Below, piece after piece: positions 45,926 to 57,159 of a stretch of 64,000 bases of DNA. Positions within the stretch are counted from its first letter, which is position 1. Every line of letters starts with the position of its first letter. The DNA comes from Isochrysis galbana (taxonomy: Eukaryota; Haptophyta; Isochrysidales; Isochrysidaceae): contig CM030931.1 in assembly GCA_018136815.1 (NCBI GenBank), positions 10,179,072 through 10,243,071 of the forward strand. Direction: 5' to 3'. A program made the position numbers and the translations under genes. Below the pieces are notes generated by a model, which worked only from the letters and a program-made list of their open reading frames with translations, was not told where the DNA came from and did not search any database.

Positions 45926-47922
45926 ATGTCGGCGCAGACTCGGATGCAGTATCTCAACAGGCAAGGCGATGATATCGGCAGCTGGGGCACAAAGAAACCC
46001 GGCTTCTACCGTCCAGAGGTCCTCTTCGAGCACGGCGAGAAGCTCCGGCTCGCTGGCTACGAGGATCTCAACGCTGGCCGCACCGCTGACGCATACGTGA
46101 AACTGCTCCGCTTCACCAAGTTCTACGACCTTTTCCTCGAATCCAAGCCCGATAAGAGCTCGCCTATGCTCGTCGACTTTCGGCGCAAGATGGTATCGTG
46201 CGTGAGTACGCTCGAAACTCTCAAGGGCCAGCTCCTCCAGCAATGGGGTGACCATGCTGCAGCGGCCAACGTCATCAGCAAGGAACAGGACGAGCTCCAG
46301 GATGACGATATGGCGCAGATTGTCCTTGCGCTCGAGTCGCGCTTGCAAAAGCTCAAGGGGCAGCCACCGCCAAAGCCCGCCTCTCCGCCGACGGTTTCTA
46401 AGTCTCCGCCGGCGCCAGCACGAAAGGAGTCGAACCATGTAGCCTCGAGTACTGGGCTTGCCGGTCCAGCAGGTGCAGCCTCGTCTGTTTCGCACGTGAC
46501 CGCGGGCTCGGCGACCTCTCAGCAGGCGCCGAGTCTAGAGAGCATCATTGCACAGGGTAACTTACTCAACCCGTCGGCGAAAGCGCACTGGGCAAATAAG
46601 TGTGGCAGCGGGACATCACACAACCCATATGGCCCACCGCCAACGGAATATTTGGAGAGCTCTCCAGATTCCACTCAGATGGTCCCTGGCACCACGCCTT
46701 CGGGCGTCCCGCCGCCGCCATTCATCCAGCTGCAGCCGCCTGGTGGAGTGTCGGCTCGGGCCATGCATGGAGATATTCTGGCTCGTGAAATGCAAGAGAT
46801 CACGCTCATCCCTACTCCAGCAGCGCCTCCTCTTGAGTCATCGGTCTCGATCCCGACCAGACAGACGCCAGCTGCGCCTGTTTCTCCTTCGCCCGCAACA
46901 CTTGGTCCGAGTATAGTGGCTTCTGACGGGGGCTTCCAGCCAAACGCGATTGTGGAACCAAACTCAGATGAACATCCTTCCAAATCCCGACTGCCTCCCG
47001 ATGTGCCCCCCCCCAAATATCAAACCACATTCGCCAACACCATGTACCCAACAATAGCGCGACCGCTTCGGCAGCTCCCGTCTGGGCACCTGGGCGCAAT
47101 GCTTTCTCCCCAGACCAGCGGTGCACTCTTTCCCTCGGGTAGGAGCGAGGCCACTATCGCCCCTGCTCCGTCAACAAGTTTCGCGTCACCCAACTCCATT
47201 CAGCTCAGGGTTAACGGCGGGGAGAGCAGCTCTATCCCTCCACCTCCCGAGCGCGGCATGCGGGAGGCTGCACCGGGCACAATCTGCACACCCGCTCGAC
47301 GGAATCTAGAGATTGACTCCCGGCCGCAAGATGCGCGCTCGCGTCTGACACGTCATCTCGCCCTGCGCGGCTTCCGCATCATGGATGTGCCGGGCGACAA
47401 CAACTGCCAGTTTCATGCTCTTGCAGACCAACTCCAGCAGCTCGGTGTGACGGGATGGTCTGCCATGACACTTCGCAAGAAGACGGTGCAGTGGTTGCGT
47501 GAGAATGGCAATCGACCCATGGATGACGGCAAAGTTGGCCAGGCATGCAAATTACGAGATTCTGTTGGAGCTGAAAACTGGGACAGGTGCGCAACGTCTG
47601 ACTGCTCGTCGACGCAGGCTGCGCATTTGCGTTCCGTGTTTGCGGGCGGCCACAGACCATCACATCGCTCAAACTTCGTCCTGTTTTGCGTAGGTACATA
47701 CACGAAATGTCTCAGCATGGCGTGACATGGGGCGACGAGGCCACATTGCTTGCGGCATCGGTACTCTTCAAGATGGAGATCGTTGTCATCAGCTCTCTCT
47801 CCCCCGATTATTGTCACATTGTGACCCCACCAGATATGTGGAAGGTGCCTCTTACTCGACGGTGTTATTTGGGTCACTTTGCGGAGTTTCACTACGTCTC
47901 CACACGGCCAGTTGCAGGCTAG
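45926..47922 (+). CDS. OTU-domain deubiquitinase with AMSH/USP8-like N-terminus
   Basis: Exons 45926-47586 and 47694-47922 join in phase 2 across a 107-bp intron to give 629 aa. Residues about 30-75 (EHGEKLRLAGYEDLNAGRTA then AYVKLLRFTKFY) match the MIT-like/USP8-dimerisation helices of AMSH-type proteins that bind ESCRT-III. A disordered Pro/Ser/Thr-rich middle (140-465) follows. The OTU cysteine-protease domain covers about 475-629: GDNNCQFHALADQL with catalytic Cys494, YIHEMSQHGVTWGDEATLLA across the splice, and GHFAEFHYVST with His620. It should remove ubiquitin from endosomal or other cargo; the combination of AMSH-like N-terminus and OTU catalysis is unusual because AMSH itself is a JAMM protease. 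I took the ATG at 45926 since everything upstream is GA repeat. Confidence 0.85.
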
Positions 47923-48616
47923 GTCAATCAACGGTGTATCGTAGTGCGCACCCGTAGCCGGCCAAAATAGCAAAAACGTGGGGTCCGATGCATCAATGTT
48001 GCTCTCTACTGATTTTTAGGCCGGAAAAACCTCGACTCACTTCGAAAAAATTAAGATTCAGACTAGTAGTGGTTTGGCACTACTAGCTACTAGACGCCAT
48101 CGCTCCTCCTTCTCCTTCAGGAATACGGAATACAACACGCCAAGGCCTCGTGCGTGAAGGCTGGAGAGGCAAAACGCCCCTACGGCGTACGCTTGGGCGG
48201 CGTTGCCATAGACAGGGTTACTCCGGCATCACCTCCCACTGTGAAGGTGGTGGTGGATGTCCGTCCGGAGAGGAGGAAGGGGGCAGGGCAGGCATGATGC
48301 CTGACTCTACAGAGGTTGGGGAAACCCCCATTGAGACATCCAGCGTCCAGCACGGGACGCACCGGATGGGATTCTCCACCTGACGAATTGGACAGACCCA
48401 CACACAGGAGGGGGGGAGGGAGAGAGGGGGAGGGAGGGACCCGGGGGGGGAGATAGACCAATAGACATACCAGTTGTTTATGTTAATGTTCTCGTCATAT
48501 ACGGTAATAATTCCCCGGTCCCAGGGGGTGTCCCCATGGTTCCCGACCGCCATCCGCGCCCAGAGTTCCCCCGCGGAAAGAGTGAACGCACGGCGTGCAC
48601 CTTCCTGGAAGTTGCT
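47923..48616. other. Gene-free stretch
   Basis: No recognised gene. The region grades into the tandem units that begin near 48617; related acgcacggcgtgcac words appear already at 48587. Confidence 0.45.
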
Positions 48617-49010
48617 ATGCGCACGCACGGCGCCCCCGCGGGGGGGCCGATGCACATCGCGCCGTGCCCACGCACGGCGTGCACAATGTGATTGCAAGTC
48701 ACCACACGCGCTGCGTAAAGAAACATCTCTTACATGGCTTGTTTACGTAGGTGTAGGTGTGGGCCTTAGTGGGTACGCAGAGGGAAAAGTTGACATGCGC
48801 ACGCACGGCGTATCCGCGGGGGGACCGATGCACATCGCGCCGTGCCCATGCACGGCGTGCACGATGTGATTGCAAGTCATCACAAGTGCTCCGTGTGAAA
48901 TATCTCTTAAAATGAGTGTTTATGTAGTTGTCGGCCTTTAGAGGAGACACAGGGGAAAAGCTCTGACACGGCGTCTCCCTCGGGGGGAACATGCACCGCG
49001 GGGGGAAGCA
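48617..49010 (+). repeat. Tandem repeat, about 175-bp units
   Basis: Two full units (48617-48795 and 48796-48968) and the start of a third share gcgcacgcacggcg, ccgatgcacatcgcgccgtg, cacggcgtgcac and gtgattgcaagtca. A diverged single unit lies at 55565-55665 (cgatgcacatcgggacggtg). Both blocks are followed by hairpin repeat D, so unit and hairpin belong to one family. Confidence 0.75.
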
Positions 49011-49070
49011 GAGAAAAAAAGTTGTTATGCTAGTCTGCATTTAATTTTAAAATACTGCTCTATATACAAC

Positions 49071-49130
49071 TGTGGACATTCGATCGCTCAAATCTACTGA
49101 TGTCCCACAATCGACGGAACGCGACTTCCT
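49071..49130 (+). repeat. Hairpin repeat D, copy 2
   Basis: Same block as 1985-2040 and 55674-55730: tgtggacat ... gatgtccca followed by tcgacggaacgcgac. It stands 5' of the large transposase-like gene. Confidence 0.75.
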
Positions 49131-49551
49131 CCGCCGCCCTCGCCGCCTCCTCCATCTCCTCCGCCGCCCTCGCCGCCTCCGCCATCTCCTCCACCGCCCT
49201 CGCCGCCGCCGCCCTCGCTACCTCCGCCCTCGCCGCCGCCGCCCTCGCCTCCGCCGCCCTCGCCGCCTCCTCCATCTCCTCCACCGCCCTCGCCGCCGCC
49301 GCCCTCGCCACCTCCGCCCTCGCCGCCGCCGCCCTCGCCTCTCGCCTCCGCCGCCCTCGCCGCCGCCGCCCTCGCTCGCCTCCGCCGCCCTCGCCGCCTC
49401 CTCCATCTCCTCTACCGCCCTCGCCGCCGCCGCCCTCGCCACCTCCGCCCTCGCCGCCGCCGCCCTCGCCTCCGCCGCCCTCGCCGCCTCCTCCATCTCC
49501 TCCGCCGCCCTCGCCGCCTCCTCCATCTCCTCCACCGCCCTCGCCGCAAGC
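49124..49551. repeat. Minisatellite of gccctcgccgcc units
   Basis: Roughly 430 bp built from cgccgccctcgcc and cctcctccatctcctc words in a nested 60-130 bp pattern. All three plus frames and two minus frames are open across most of it, giving Ala-rich, Pro/Ser-rich or Arg-rich translations, none of which looks like a real protein. Confidence 0.9.
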
Positions 49552-49923
49552 TGGCAAACTAATAAATGGACCACGGGGGGCACGGGTAGGGGTGGGGAGG
49601 GGAAGACAAAAAAAAAACCGCGAGTCGCTTCTTCGGGCTGTTTTTTTTCTTGAGAAACTGGGCGAATTCCCCCCGCCCTTTTCCGTCCTTTCCGTCGCGG
49701 GGGGGGGAGCGATGACGTCCCCGGCCCACCCTAACAGGCAGACCTTCGCCGCACTCCAGAAGGAGTGTGGCGGCGGTCCGCCCCTCCGCACGAGAGGGAA
49801 TCGGTTGAGACGGTCCTAGCGGCCCTCTCACCGGTCCCTCGACGTTCCCGCCATCCTCAGAGTCCGTTATTCCTTTTTCACCTGCCAGCATCCTGGTCGC
49901 TGCCCCCACCTCACCCACACCTC

Positions 49924-52900
49924 ATGCCCCTGCCCAGTGACATGATGAACGGCGACCCGACGCGCTCCGACGCGCATCAAGAGCGCGAAAGCACTTATGC
50001 GGAGCTGCCCTGCCTCGCAATCACCCCAGCCGCTCGCTCCGAACCCGATGCATGCAAGGTGGAGCGCCCCCTCACCCACGCAAGTGCAAACCGCGCAGTA
50101 TTCAACCTGTGCTCGGTCCAGGCGCTCGAGCAATGTTTACGACTCACAGAATCTTTCACCCCAGAGCAACGGAATCTTTTTGAGGCATTTGTTGCTACGC
50201 AGAGCGAGGCTTCGCGTGACAACGAACCGGGTCTCTTCGACACCATGGAGATATGCAATGACGGCGATGCTGGCATCGTAGATCGTGGAAAATTCTACGC
50301 GCCTGGAGCAGCGGACGCGACATCGCACGAGGTGCTCCTCCTCGCGCTGCTGCTCACGGCGCATCTCGACGCCGACATCAGGCGAGTGCAAGCATGGGTG
50401 CTTGCAGCCGAGTCGGACGCCGATCGCTTTGGCAGAATGCGCCTCGCCGGTGAGGTGTGGGCACCACCTACAGGCAACAAGACGTGGCTCAGCAATGGGC
50501 CTGTCCTGCAGCCATTGGCGGACGCAGTGGCAGTGCGTATGGGCAGCAAATCCGGCATCGTCGAGACGGCTGCGATTGTGCTCTCGGACTGGAGGGGGCT
50601 AGGTAAGCAGCGGCAGGTCGCGTCGGCAGAGATCGATTTTTATCTGAGGTCCATCACTAAGCCGAAGAAGACGCGCACGCTCAGCGGCCGGAAGCGCGAT
50701 GGGCACGGCAGCGCATCAGGGAGGCACGTCGCGGCCATACCGACTATTGCGGCATTTCTGCGAGAGCATGGTCCACGGCTGCGGCATGAGGTCGTAGCTC
50801 GTGCAACCGAGCCGACCTACGACCCTCGCAGCCTCACGAAGGCTGAGTTATATGAGGAGATGGCCGAGCGTGACGCACAGCACGAGGCTGAGATGGCGGC
50901 GGCAAGTGAGGCCACTGCGGCGGCGCTCGCCGAGGCGCAGAAACGGCTGGATGCAGCTAACAAGCTGAAATCAAAAGCGAGGCTAGGGAAGGCAGCAACG
51001 CAGGCAGCTGCGCGTGGCGCCGCTGGTCGGGCGCGCGCCGAGGAGCGAGAGAAGATGAGGGAGAAGCTCAACAAGGAGACCGCAGAGTTGCGAGCGCGCG
51101 CACTGGAGCAGCGTAAGGAGCTGCAGAAGGAGAGCGCGGAAGAGATAAGCCGCACAAAGCGGCTGAAAAACGTGGCGAATGCAGAGAAGCGCGAGGCAAA
51201 GCGCCGCGCCGAAAACTGGGAGGCACTGGCAGGCCGACGGCTCTCAAAGATCGCGCGGCAAAAGACACAGCTCCAGGAGTTGCGCATAGAGAATGAGGAC
51301 CTGAAGTGGGCCCTCAACGACGAGCGGGCACAAGAGGGTGCTCGGGCGCTCGAGCTGTTGGCAGCGATGCCAAAGTGGCAGGCTATTCGAGGATCCGGTG
51401 CATCGAAAGGCGGCGTTAAGTATGAGCAGTCCTACCGCGTGGTTATCTACTCCATGCTGGCCAACCAAACACCGCTCTCTGCGATCGGGCCCAACGTCAT
51501 CGCCGTCGTCAAGCAGATGGCGCCATGGGCAAATCCGGTGGCGCCATCGAGACGCATGCTCACTGAATGCCGCTTCGAGCTGCGTCTCATCGAGGAGGCT
51601 CTCGCTGCGCGCCGAGTCGCGTGCGCATACCGCATCCGGCAGCTCGGCTTCGACGAGACGACTAAGTTCGGTAACGCGGGGATCACGTCCAATGTCATCA
51701 TCGAGCCAACACATGGTGAGCCGGCACGAACACACCCTGTGTGGACTCTACTGTGGCCCACCTGCACCAGCACTGCTGCCGAGCCCTTTCCAGCCCTATG
51801 TCGCCCGCCGGCTATCTGTTTACAGGTGGTAAGCTCGAGCCGGTCATCTTGCGCTGCTGCTATATTTCGGATGGCGGCACGGCAGAGAGGGTCGCTGCTG
51901 CGATCGATTCCAAATGTTTCAGTCGGCTTCGAAAATTTCTCGTCGACTGGGAGGCGCTGTTCCGCAAGCGTAACCCCGGCGCGAAATGGACTGGACCTGA
52001 ACCATCGCGCCTCTCGATGGCTCGTTTGGCTGGCGGCGGCGCGATAATTTCCGACACATGCAACACTGCGCGTAAGACCCGACGCCTACTCACGGAGATG
52101 ATCCGTGCGCAGGCGATCGAGATGATCGGCCTCGATATCTACGAGGCGATGACCGACAACGAGAAGGAGCGCGTCACTCGCGTGCACGAGTTTGACTGCG
52201 TGAACCACTTGCGCAATATCATTTTGAATGCGATGTCAGACGCGATGTCGGCACATGTTGCCGAGGAGCTCAAGCTGCACCTTGAGGCCTTCTCATCTTG
52301 GGAGCGCTTGACGACTGACTTTACGCAATTACTGCGGGCCACCTACAAGGAGTTCCACCACGGCTGCCGCTACTACAAGGGAAAGGGGCGTGAGTTCACG
52401 GACTGGATCAACAAGAATCACAGCACCGCCTTTGTCATCCACTTCGAGCGCGCAGAGGGCGGGCGTCAAGATCTTGATTACGACGCCGCCGTGCCCCTTT
52501 ACGTCAATCGACAATTTATAGTGGAATTCTTATACTCGCTAGTATTCACCGCCGACCACTCTAACATCCTAGAAGACTTTCTGTACATAACGCTTACCGC
52601 CATGGAGTATATCGCCATGATACGAGCGAACGCCATCATCGACCTGGTAATCTCGCGGCCCTTGCGCTGGCTTTCGGGCAAGTCGTACGAGCTCCATCAG
52701 TGGTCGCCTCTCGATATGAGCCGCGCCTTCGACCTCGTCTACGAGGCTTTTACGAAGGCGGCGGACGATGGCAGCGTTCTTCTGGATCCGACGCTAGATG
52801 TATTCAAATCGATCGCAGACGAACAGCCAAAGTTCGCGGCGTGGCGACGTTTCACCTTCGAGGAGCAAACCGTCCTCGCGCCCGATGGCACAACAAAACA

Positions 52901-54434
52901 CCGCATCTTCCAGCGCGTGCGCCAGGAGTTGCTCAACCCTACCGACCCGACCAACATCGCCACGAGGGAGAAGACTATTGAATACCTGCAGGTGCAGTGC
53001 GCCACAGCCCTACGGAAAATGGCCAACCCAAAGCTTGCCATCGCCAACAAGCTCACAGCGCTCGACGGCGAGATGAGCGCTGATCGGACGTCGAGTCGAC
53101 ACTTGGACACGATCGGGCTCGACGCTACGAACGACCGCCTAGCTGAGTCGGTCTTTGGAACGTACGACCGCGTACTTCAACAAAATAAGGGCATCTCGAT
53201 GGAGGCGGCATCAGCAGTGGCGCAGAGCATAAGGGCAAAGAGCTTCGTCACGGGCGGCGTGTACGACTCTCTACCACCAAAGGAGCAGGACGCCCTTTTT
53301 GAGCTAGCTCGTCTAACGGTAAAGCCCACTAGCCTCCACTAGCCACTAGCCCTCCCTCTATATAGTAGTATTACTTTTATTTGATTGGGAAGTCGCAGTT
53401 CACTCTTAAGAGCTCATAGACATCCCTATTTGGCTAAGTAGGTACGGGATGAGCGAGCAATCGACAAGGCTGACCACGCCGAGCTGGACAAATACATCGC
53501 CATGAAGCGCCGCACCAACTCCGAGAACGAGCTCAAAGCCCTGGTGGAGCGCTACGCCATCGCCCTCTCCTTGTACCAACGCTGGGAGACTTGCGGTGTC
53601 AACACTGTCACCGAAATGAGATCTTCCCTCGCTAAAATGGCCAAGGATGCGAAAACTTGCGGAGCACACCCTGGCGGGCGATCGGCAGACCCGACGCAGC
53701 AGCAGCTCGATTGGCTCCGCGAGCAACTCGAGATGCGCGTGATCGGCCTCGGGTTTGTGCACTTCAAGCTTCAATGGTCGTCAAGCAGCGATGCGACCGT
53801 CGGCACGGTGGCGAGCCTATCGGAGATGCTGAAGGAGATGCTCACCGAAGAAAATCAGCGCCGGCGCACCGGCAATCTCCCGAGGAGGGCGGCGGTGCCC
53901 GTGATGAAGCGCAAGACTTTCAAAGAGTTGGGCACGCCAACGGTGCAAGCTGCGAGTACGTCGATGACAACCAAAGATCTCGATCCCGAGCAGCTTCTGA
54001 AGTTGGCTGAGCGTAAACGCGAGGAGCTAGAGATCGAGGGCGAACTCGATATTACCAGCGACCGGCAACCTGCTAAGCCGCCCAAGCTGAACGACGAGTT
54101 TGTCGGGGCGGAGATCGAGATCAATTGGCGTTACTGGACTTTGGACGAGAAGACGGGGAAGCGGAAGGCGATGCTCATTTGGTGCGCGGGTGAGGTCGTG
54201 CAGATCGCCAACGGCACCTCAGATAAAGAGAGCCCGCGTTGCCAGAAGATCCTACAAGCAGGAGCGGTGCGCATCCGTTGGCCAGCCGATGCGGACTTCG
54301 AAGAGGAAGAAACGTTTTCGTGGTCTGTCTTGACGGAGGGTAATTGGAACCGCAATAAGCACATGGGGTGGCGGTTTAGTCCTGCGGAGCTAGTGAAGCG
54401 TGGGATGCAGCCCTCGGTAGCCAACGCGGAATGA
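49924..54434 (+). CDS. Large transposase-like protein (candidate hAT/KDZ-like RNase H fold)
   Basis: Three exons, 49924-51715, 51826-53318 and 53442-54434 (introns 110 and 123 bp), join cleanly to 1425 aa. I start at the ATG at 49924; an in-frame ATG at 49765 precedes it by a Pro-rich stretch. Residues 1-300 are unassigned. About 300-500 is a long charged coiled coil. The catalytic-looking core has QLGFDETTKFG (Asp577), ISDTCNTARK (Asp674), HEFDCVNHLRNI with a C-x-x-H pair, and, after a helical insertion, NDRLAESVFGTYDRVL (Glu1038). This D-D-(C/H)-E order with a long insertion recalls hAT and KDZ transposases, but no family signature is exact. The C-terminal 110 residues (EFVGAEIEINWRYW, WCAGEVVQIANG, VRIRWPADADF, GWRFSP) look like a Tudor/SH3-type domain. 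There are no stops or frameshifts. Hairpin repeat D lies on both flanks in the same orientation. Confidence 0.65.
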
Positions 54435-55673
54435 CTCTCATTGTGTAAGTTTGCCCATAGCTACCCGATTAAGTGCCTAAATTGAACGAAAAAGAGCAAA
54501 AACAAAATATTTTTAACGATAGTAAGGAGAAAAAAATATATCACTACTCTTACGTAAAGAGCACGACATTCACGTACGGATTCTCGGACTGCCCGTTTCG
54601 AAAGGCGCTCAGAAAGACTGTCGCCGTTCGGCTCAGCTCTACGGAATGGGCCAAGTAGAGGGTTCGCCCCTCTCATTCTAGCCCGCACTCGACAGGGAGG
54701 CCTCCCATCGGTGGTCGGATGGGCATTCCTGGAGGGGCACAGCTCCCCCAGAAGCATCTGCGTCGATCTCGACGGCGTCGGCCGCGCTCGCGACCGCGCA
54801 GGGATCCCAGAGTGCCAAGCGCTCTGTTGGGGCTTGCGATGTGAAGGCGGCCAGTGCTGGTGGGGGGTACGGGCGCGCTTGGAGGGGGTAGATCGCGCGT
54901 GGTCGATCGTGTTTTGGTTGGTAAAGTGCTCCCAGCCCTCGATATTCAGCATGCGCGATCGCCAATGGCCTCCCTGCGGGGTTGGCTCTTTGGCGCTCAC
55001 GCGTGCCCACAGCGCCTGCAAAATTCAGGCCGTGGCGCGCGTTATTCGTCGAGATATGGCACAGGCTGGACGCTGCCTTGTTTTGTACATGTATTTGGGG
55101 CTGAATTCACCGGTATCGGCGGTTGATTGGCGGTGTGATGTCCCGGCGACTCATTTTTGTACTGCTGGTCCGACGGCCCAACGTGTGTCTGTGTGTATTG
55201 CGTTGGGGGTATGTAAAAGAATGTAGATATACGTTCAAATTATGGGCAGCTAGCTCGTGTCTCAACCCGACCATAACCACCGGTACCCAACCAGCAAAAA
55301 AAACGCCGGTTGGCGACCATGAGCGGCTTTCAAGCGATCGCCAAAGTGGCAACGCTCAACTGAGCGGGCCCGTCGATTGCACCCGACCAAAAAATGAGAT
55401 TTTTCGCCCGTCAGAGCGCGCGCGCGCGAAAGAACTAGAAGCTGAGACTTGGAAGGTGCATTCCTACCATCACAACAAAGTGTCCCATGCCATCATAAGG
55501 CCAATTGGGCCCAATTCTGAAAAGTCGATTTTTCCCCTCCCCACCCCTAGCACGGGGGCACCGTAGGTGAAAATATATTCCCACGTACGCGTCCCCACGG
55601 GGGAAAACGATGCACATCGGGACGGTGTGCATGCACTTCGTCTCATTGTGAGCAATGTGTTGTTTATAATAAC
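54435..55673. other. Downstream flank of the transposase-like gene
   Basis: No gene recognised. 55565-55665 carries one diverged copy of the 175-bp unit family found at 48617-49010. The remaining sequence has moderately protein-like minus-strand frames (55021-54461) that match nothing I know. Confidence 0.45.
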
Positions 55674-55730
55674 TGTGGACATTTGATGGCTCCATTCGAT
55701 TGATGTCCCATAATTGACGGAACGACACCT
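55674..55730 (+). repeat. Hairpin repeat D, copy 3
   Basis: tgtggacatttgatggctcc ... gatgtccca then ttgacggaacg, the same orientation as copy 2 located 6.6 kb upstream on the other side of the transposase-like gene. Confidence 0.75.
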
Positions 55731-56471
55731 TTGCGCGTTTTCTGGTTACGCATCGCTGTGGGGGCTACCGTTGGGCGGTCCAGGGCCCAAAGGGCACCGG
55801 ATATGTGCTAGTTACACCTATCCGGTCACCATATCCAAAAATCTCGTAATGAATCCTCAATCTTGACATGGTCAATTTTCACCCTTAGAAGTTAAAATTA
55901 AAATAGCTGTTCGACTGCCCTAAAAGAGAGAGGGCGCTCCACAACCCAAGATCATATGCGTCCACGCGAATCTTTTGACCGAGAACGAGAGAAAGCAGAG
56001 AATTATAACGATAAATGCCCAACGACGAAGAGAAGAGAGAAGAGAGAAGCCTAACCTAACGAGTGTCGATTCTCGATTCGTCGATTCGCGAATGCGACAC
56101 CCGACACCCACCCCCTTTCTCTTTCTCTTTCTCCCCCCCCCCCCTCCATCTCCCTCTACAAACCCCCGTTCCCCCAGCGCCCCTTCCCTCCCCTCCCTTG
56201 CTTGCGGCTTGTCGTGCTAGTACAAGGCCAGTGGCAGTCGCGGTACTTACCCTCATTGTTATTACTATTCTTATCGGTAGGACTGCCAGTGCACAGTGCA
56301 TATTAGATAAATTTGGCTCGAGGCAGTCTGACCTATTTTCGACTTGACGCGTCCTCAAAGCCGTCACTCGCTCGCTCCGGCGTCGGCTCCGCCCAGGAGC
56401 GAGGACGTGGCGACGTCGTGCAGTCCATCATCCGCCGCCGCGCCGCAGAGGCATCAAGCTCGCCGGTGCGG
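55731..56471. other. Upstream region of UXT
   Basis: 55855-55920 matches 36515-56580-type repeat sequence found at 36515-36580. 56020-56100 shares the cgattcgcgaatgcgacac words with 57880-57905 (reversed). 56130-56200 is C/T-rich. 56313-56471 is in frame with UXT but lacks an ATG. Confidence 0.45.
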
Positions 56472-57159
56472 ATGGCGCAGGCGCGTGTGATGCGGCTCGA
56501 GGCGCTGATCAACGAGCACCTCAAGGTGGAGCTGCAGCGAGTGCTAGACCGACGCGACGCTCTCTATGAGCAGATTGCACAGTGCCTTGAGCTGCGGAAC
56601 AATATGACAATGCTCTCCTCGCAAAAGCTAGGCGCGGTCAAGACGCAGGTCAACCTTGGTTGCGACTTCTACGTCGATGCTTCAATGTGCGTGCGCCCAT
56701 AATGCAGCCGCATCACCATCTGGCATGCGTTCACATCCGCCCCCTTTACCCAATCCTTGCAGACCTGACACGAGATGGGTTTATGTGAATGTGGGCCTAG
56801 GCTTCCACGCCCAAATGACGTTGGAAGAAGCGGCAGCATTCAGCGAGGCGAGGGAAACCCGATTGACTGCTCAGGTCGAAGACCTCTCGAGTCGAGCTGC
56901 GGAGCTCAAGGCTAAGATCAAGATTGCGGTCGGAGCTGTTGATGAGGTGAGCCACCTTGCTAGCCCTCCCACATTTCTCAGCATGCCCTTTGCACAAGTC
57001 TCCATGCCCGTGATCATATTTCCGGCAATATCCCTAATCGGACTATCCGCGGCTTCCAGAACAGTTCTGGAACATCGTGGGGCGCCATTGATGTCGAATC
57101 CCGTGAGCTGCCTTACCTTGCAGTTTCAATTTTCATAGGTGATGCAAGAAGCGAGCTAG
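56472..57159 (+). CDS. UXT: UXT-like alpha-prefoldin
   Basis: Exons 56472-56686, 56763-56946 and 57139-57159 (introns 76 and 192 bp) give 139 aa, close to the usual 150-160 of UXT. The ATG at 56472 begins MAQARVMRLEALINEHLKVE. Family hallmarks are LDRRDALYEQIAQCLELRNN, the VNLGCDFYVDA hairpin strand and, after the first splice, WVYVNVGLGFHAQMTLEEAAAF. The remaining residues form the second coiled-coil arm. The last exon is only seven codons (VMQEAS and stop), which is short but keeps the frame and uses a good acceptor. UXT works as a subunit of prefoldin-like co-chaperone (R2TP/URI) complexes and in transcriptional regulation. Its neighbours are repeats. Confidence 0.88.

Noticed and set aside
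48617-49010. CRISPR-like array
   Set aside because: Units are about 175 bp with diverging sequence throughout, not short identical repeats with unique spacers, and the genome is eukaryotic.
49060-49819. Ala-, Gly- or Arg-rich ORFs of up to 243 codons on both strands
   Set aside because: They are open because the minisatellite unit lacks stop words in most frames.
49765-49923. Upstream start for the transposase-like gene
   Set aside because: The extra 53 residues are His/Pro/Leu-rich and overlap flanking sequence; the ATG at 49924 begins the protein-like part. It cannot be excluded without transcripts.
48617-55730. Long terminal repeats of a retrotransposon around the transposase-like gene
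   Set aside because: The repeated parts on the two sides are short and of unequal length, and no gag, protease, reverse transcriptase or integrase is present.
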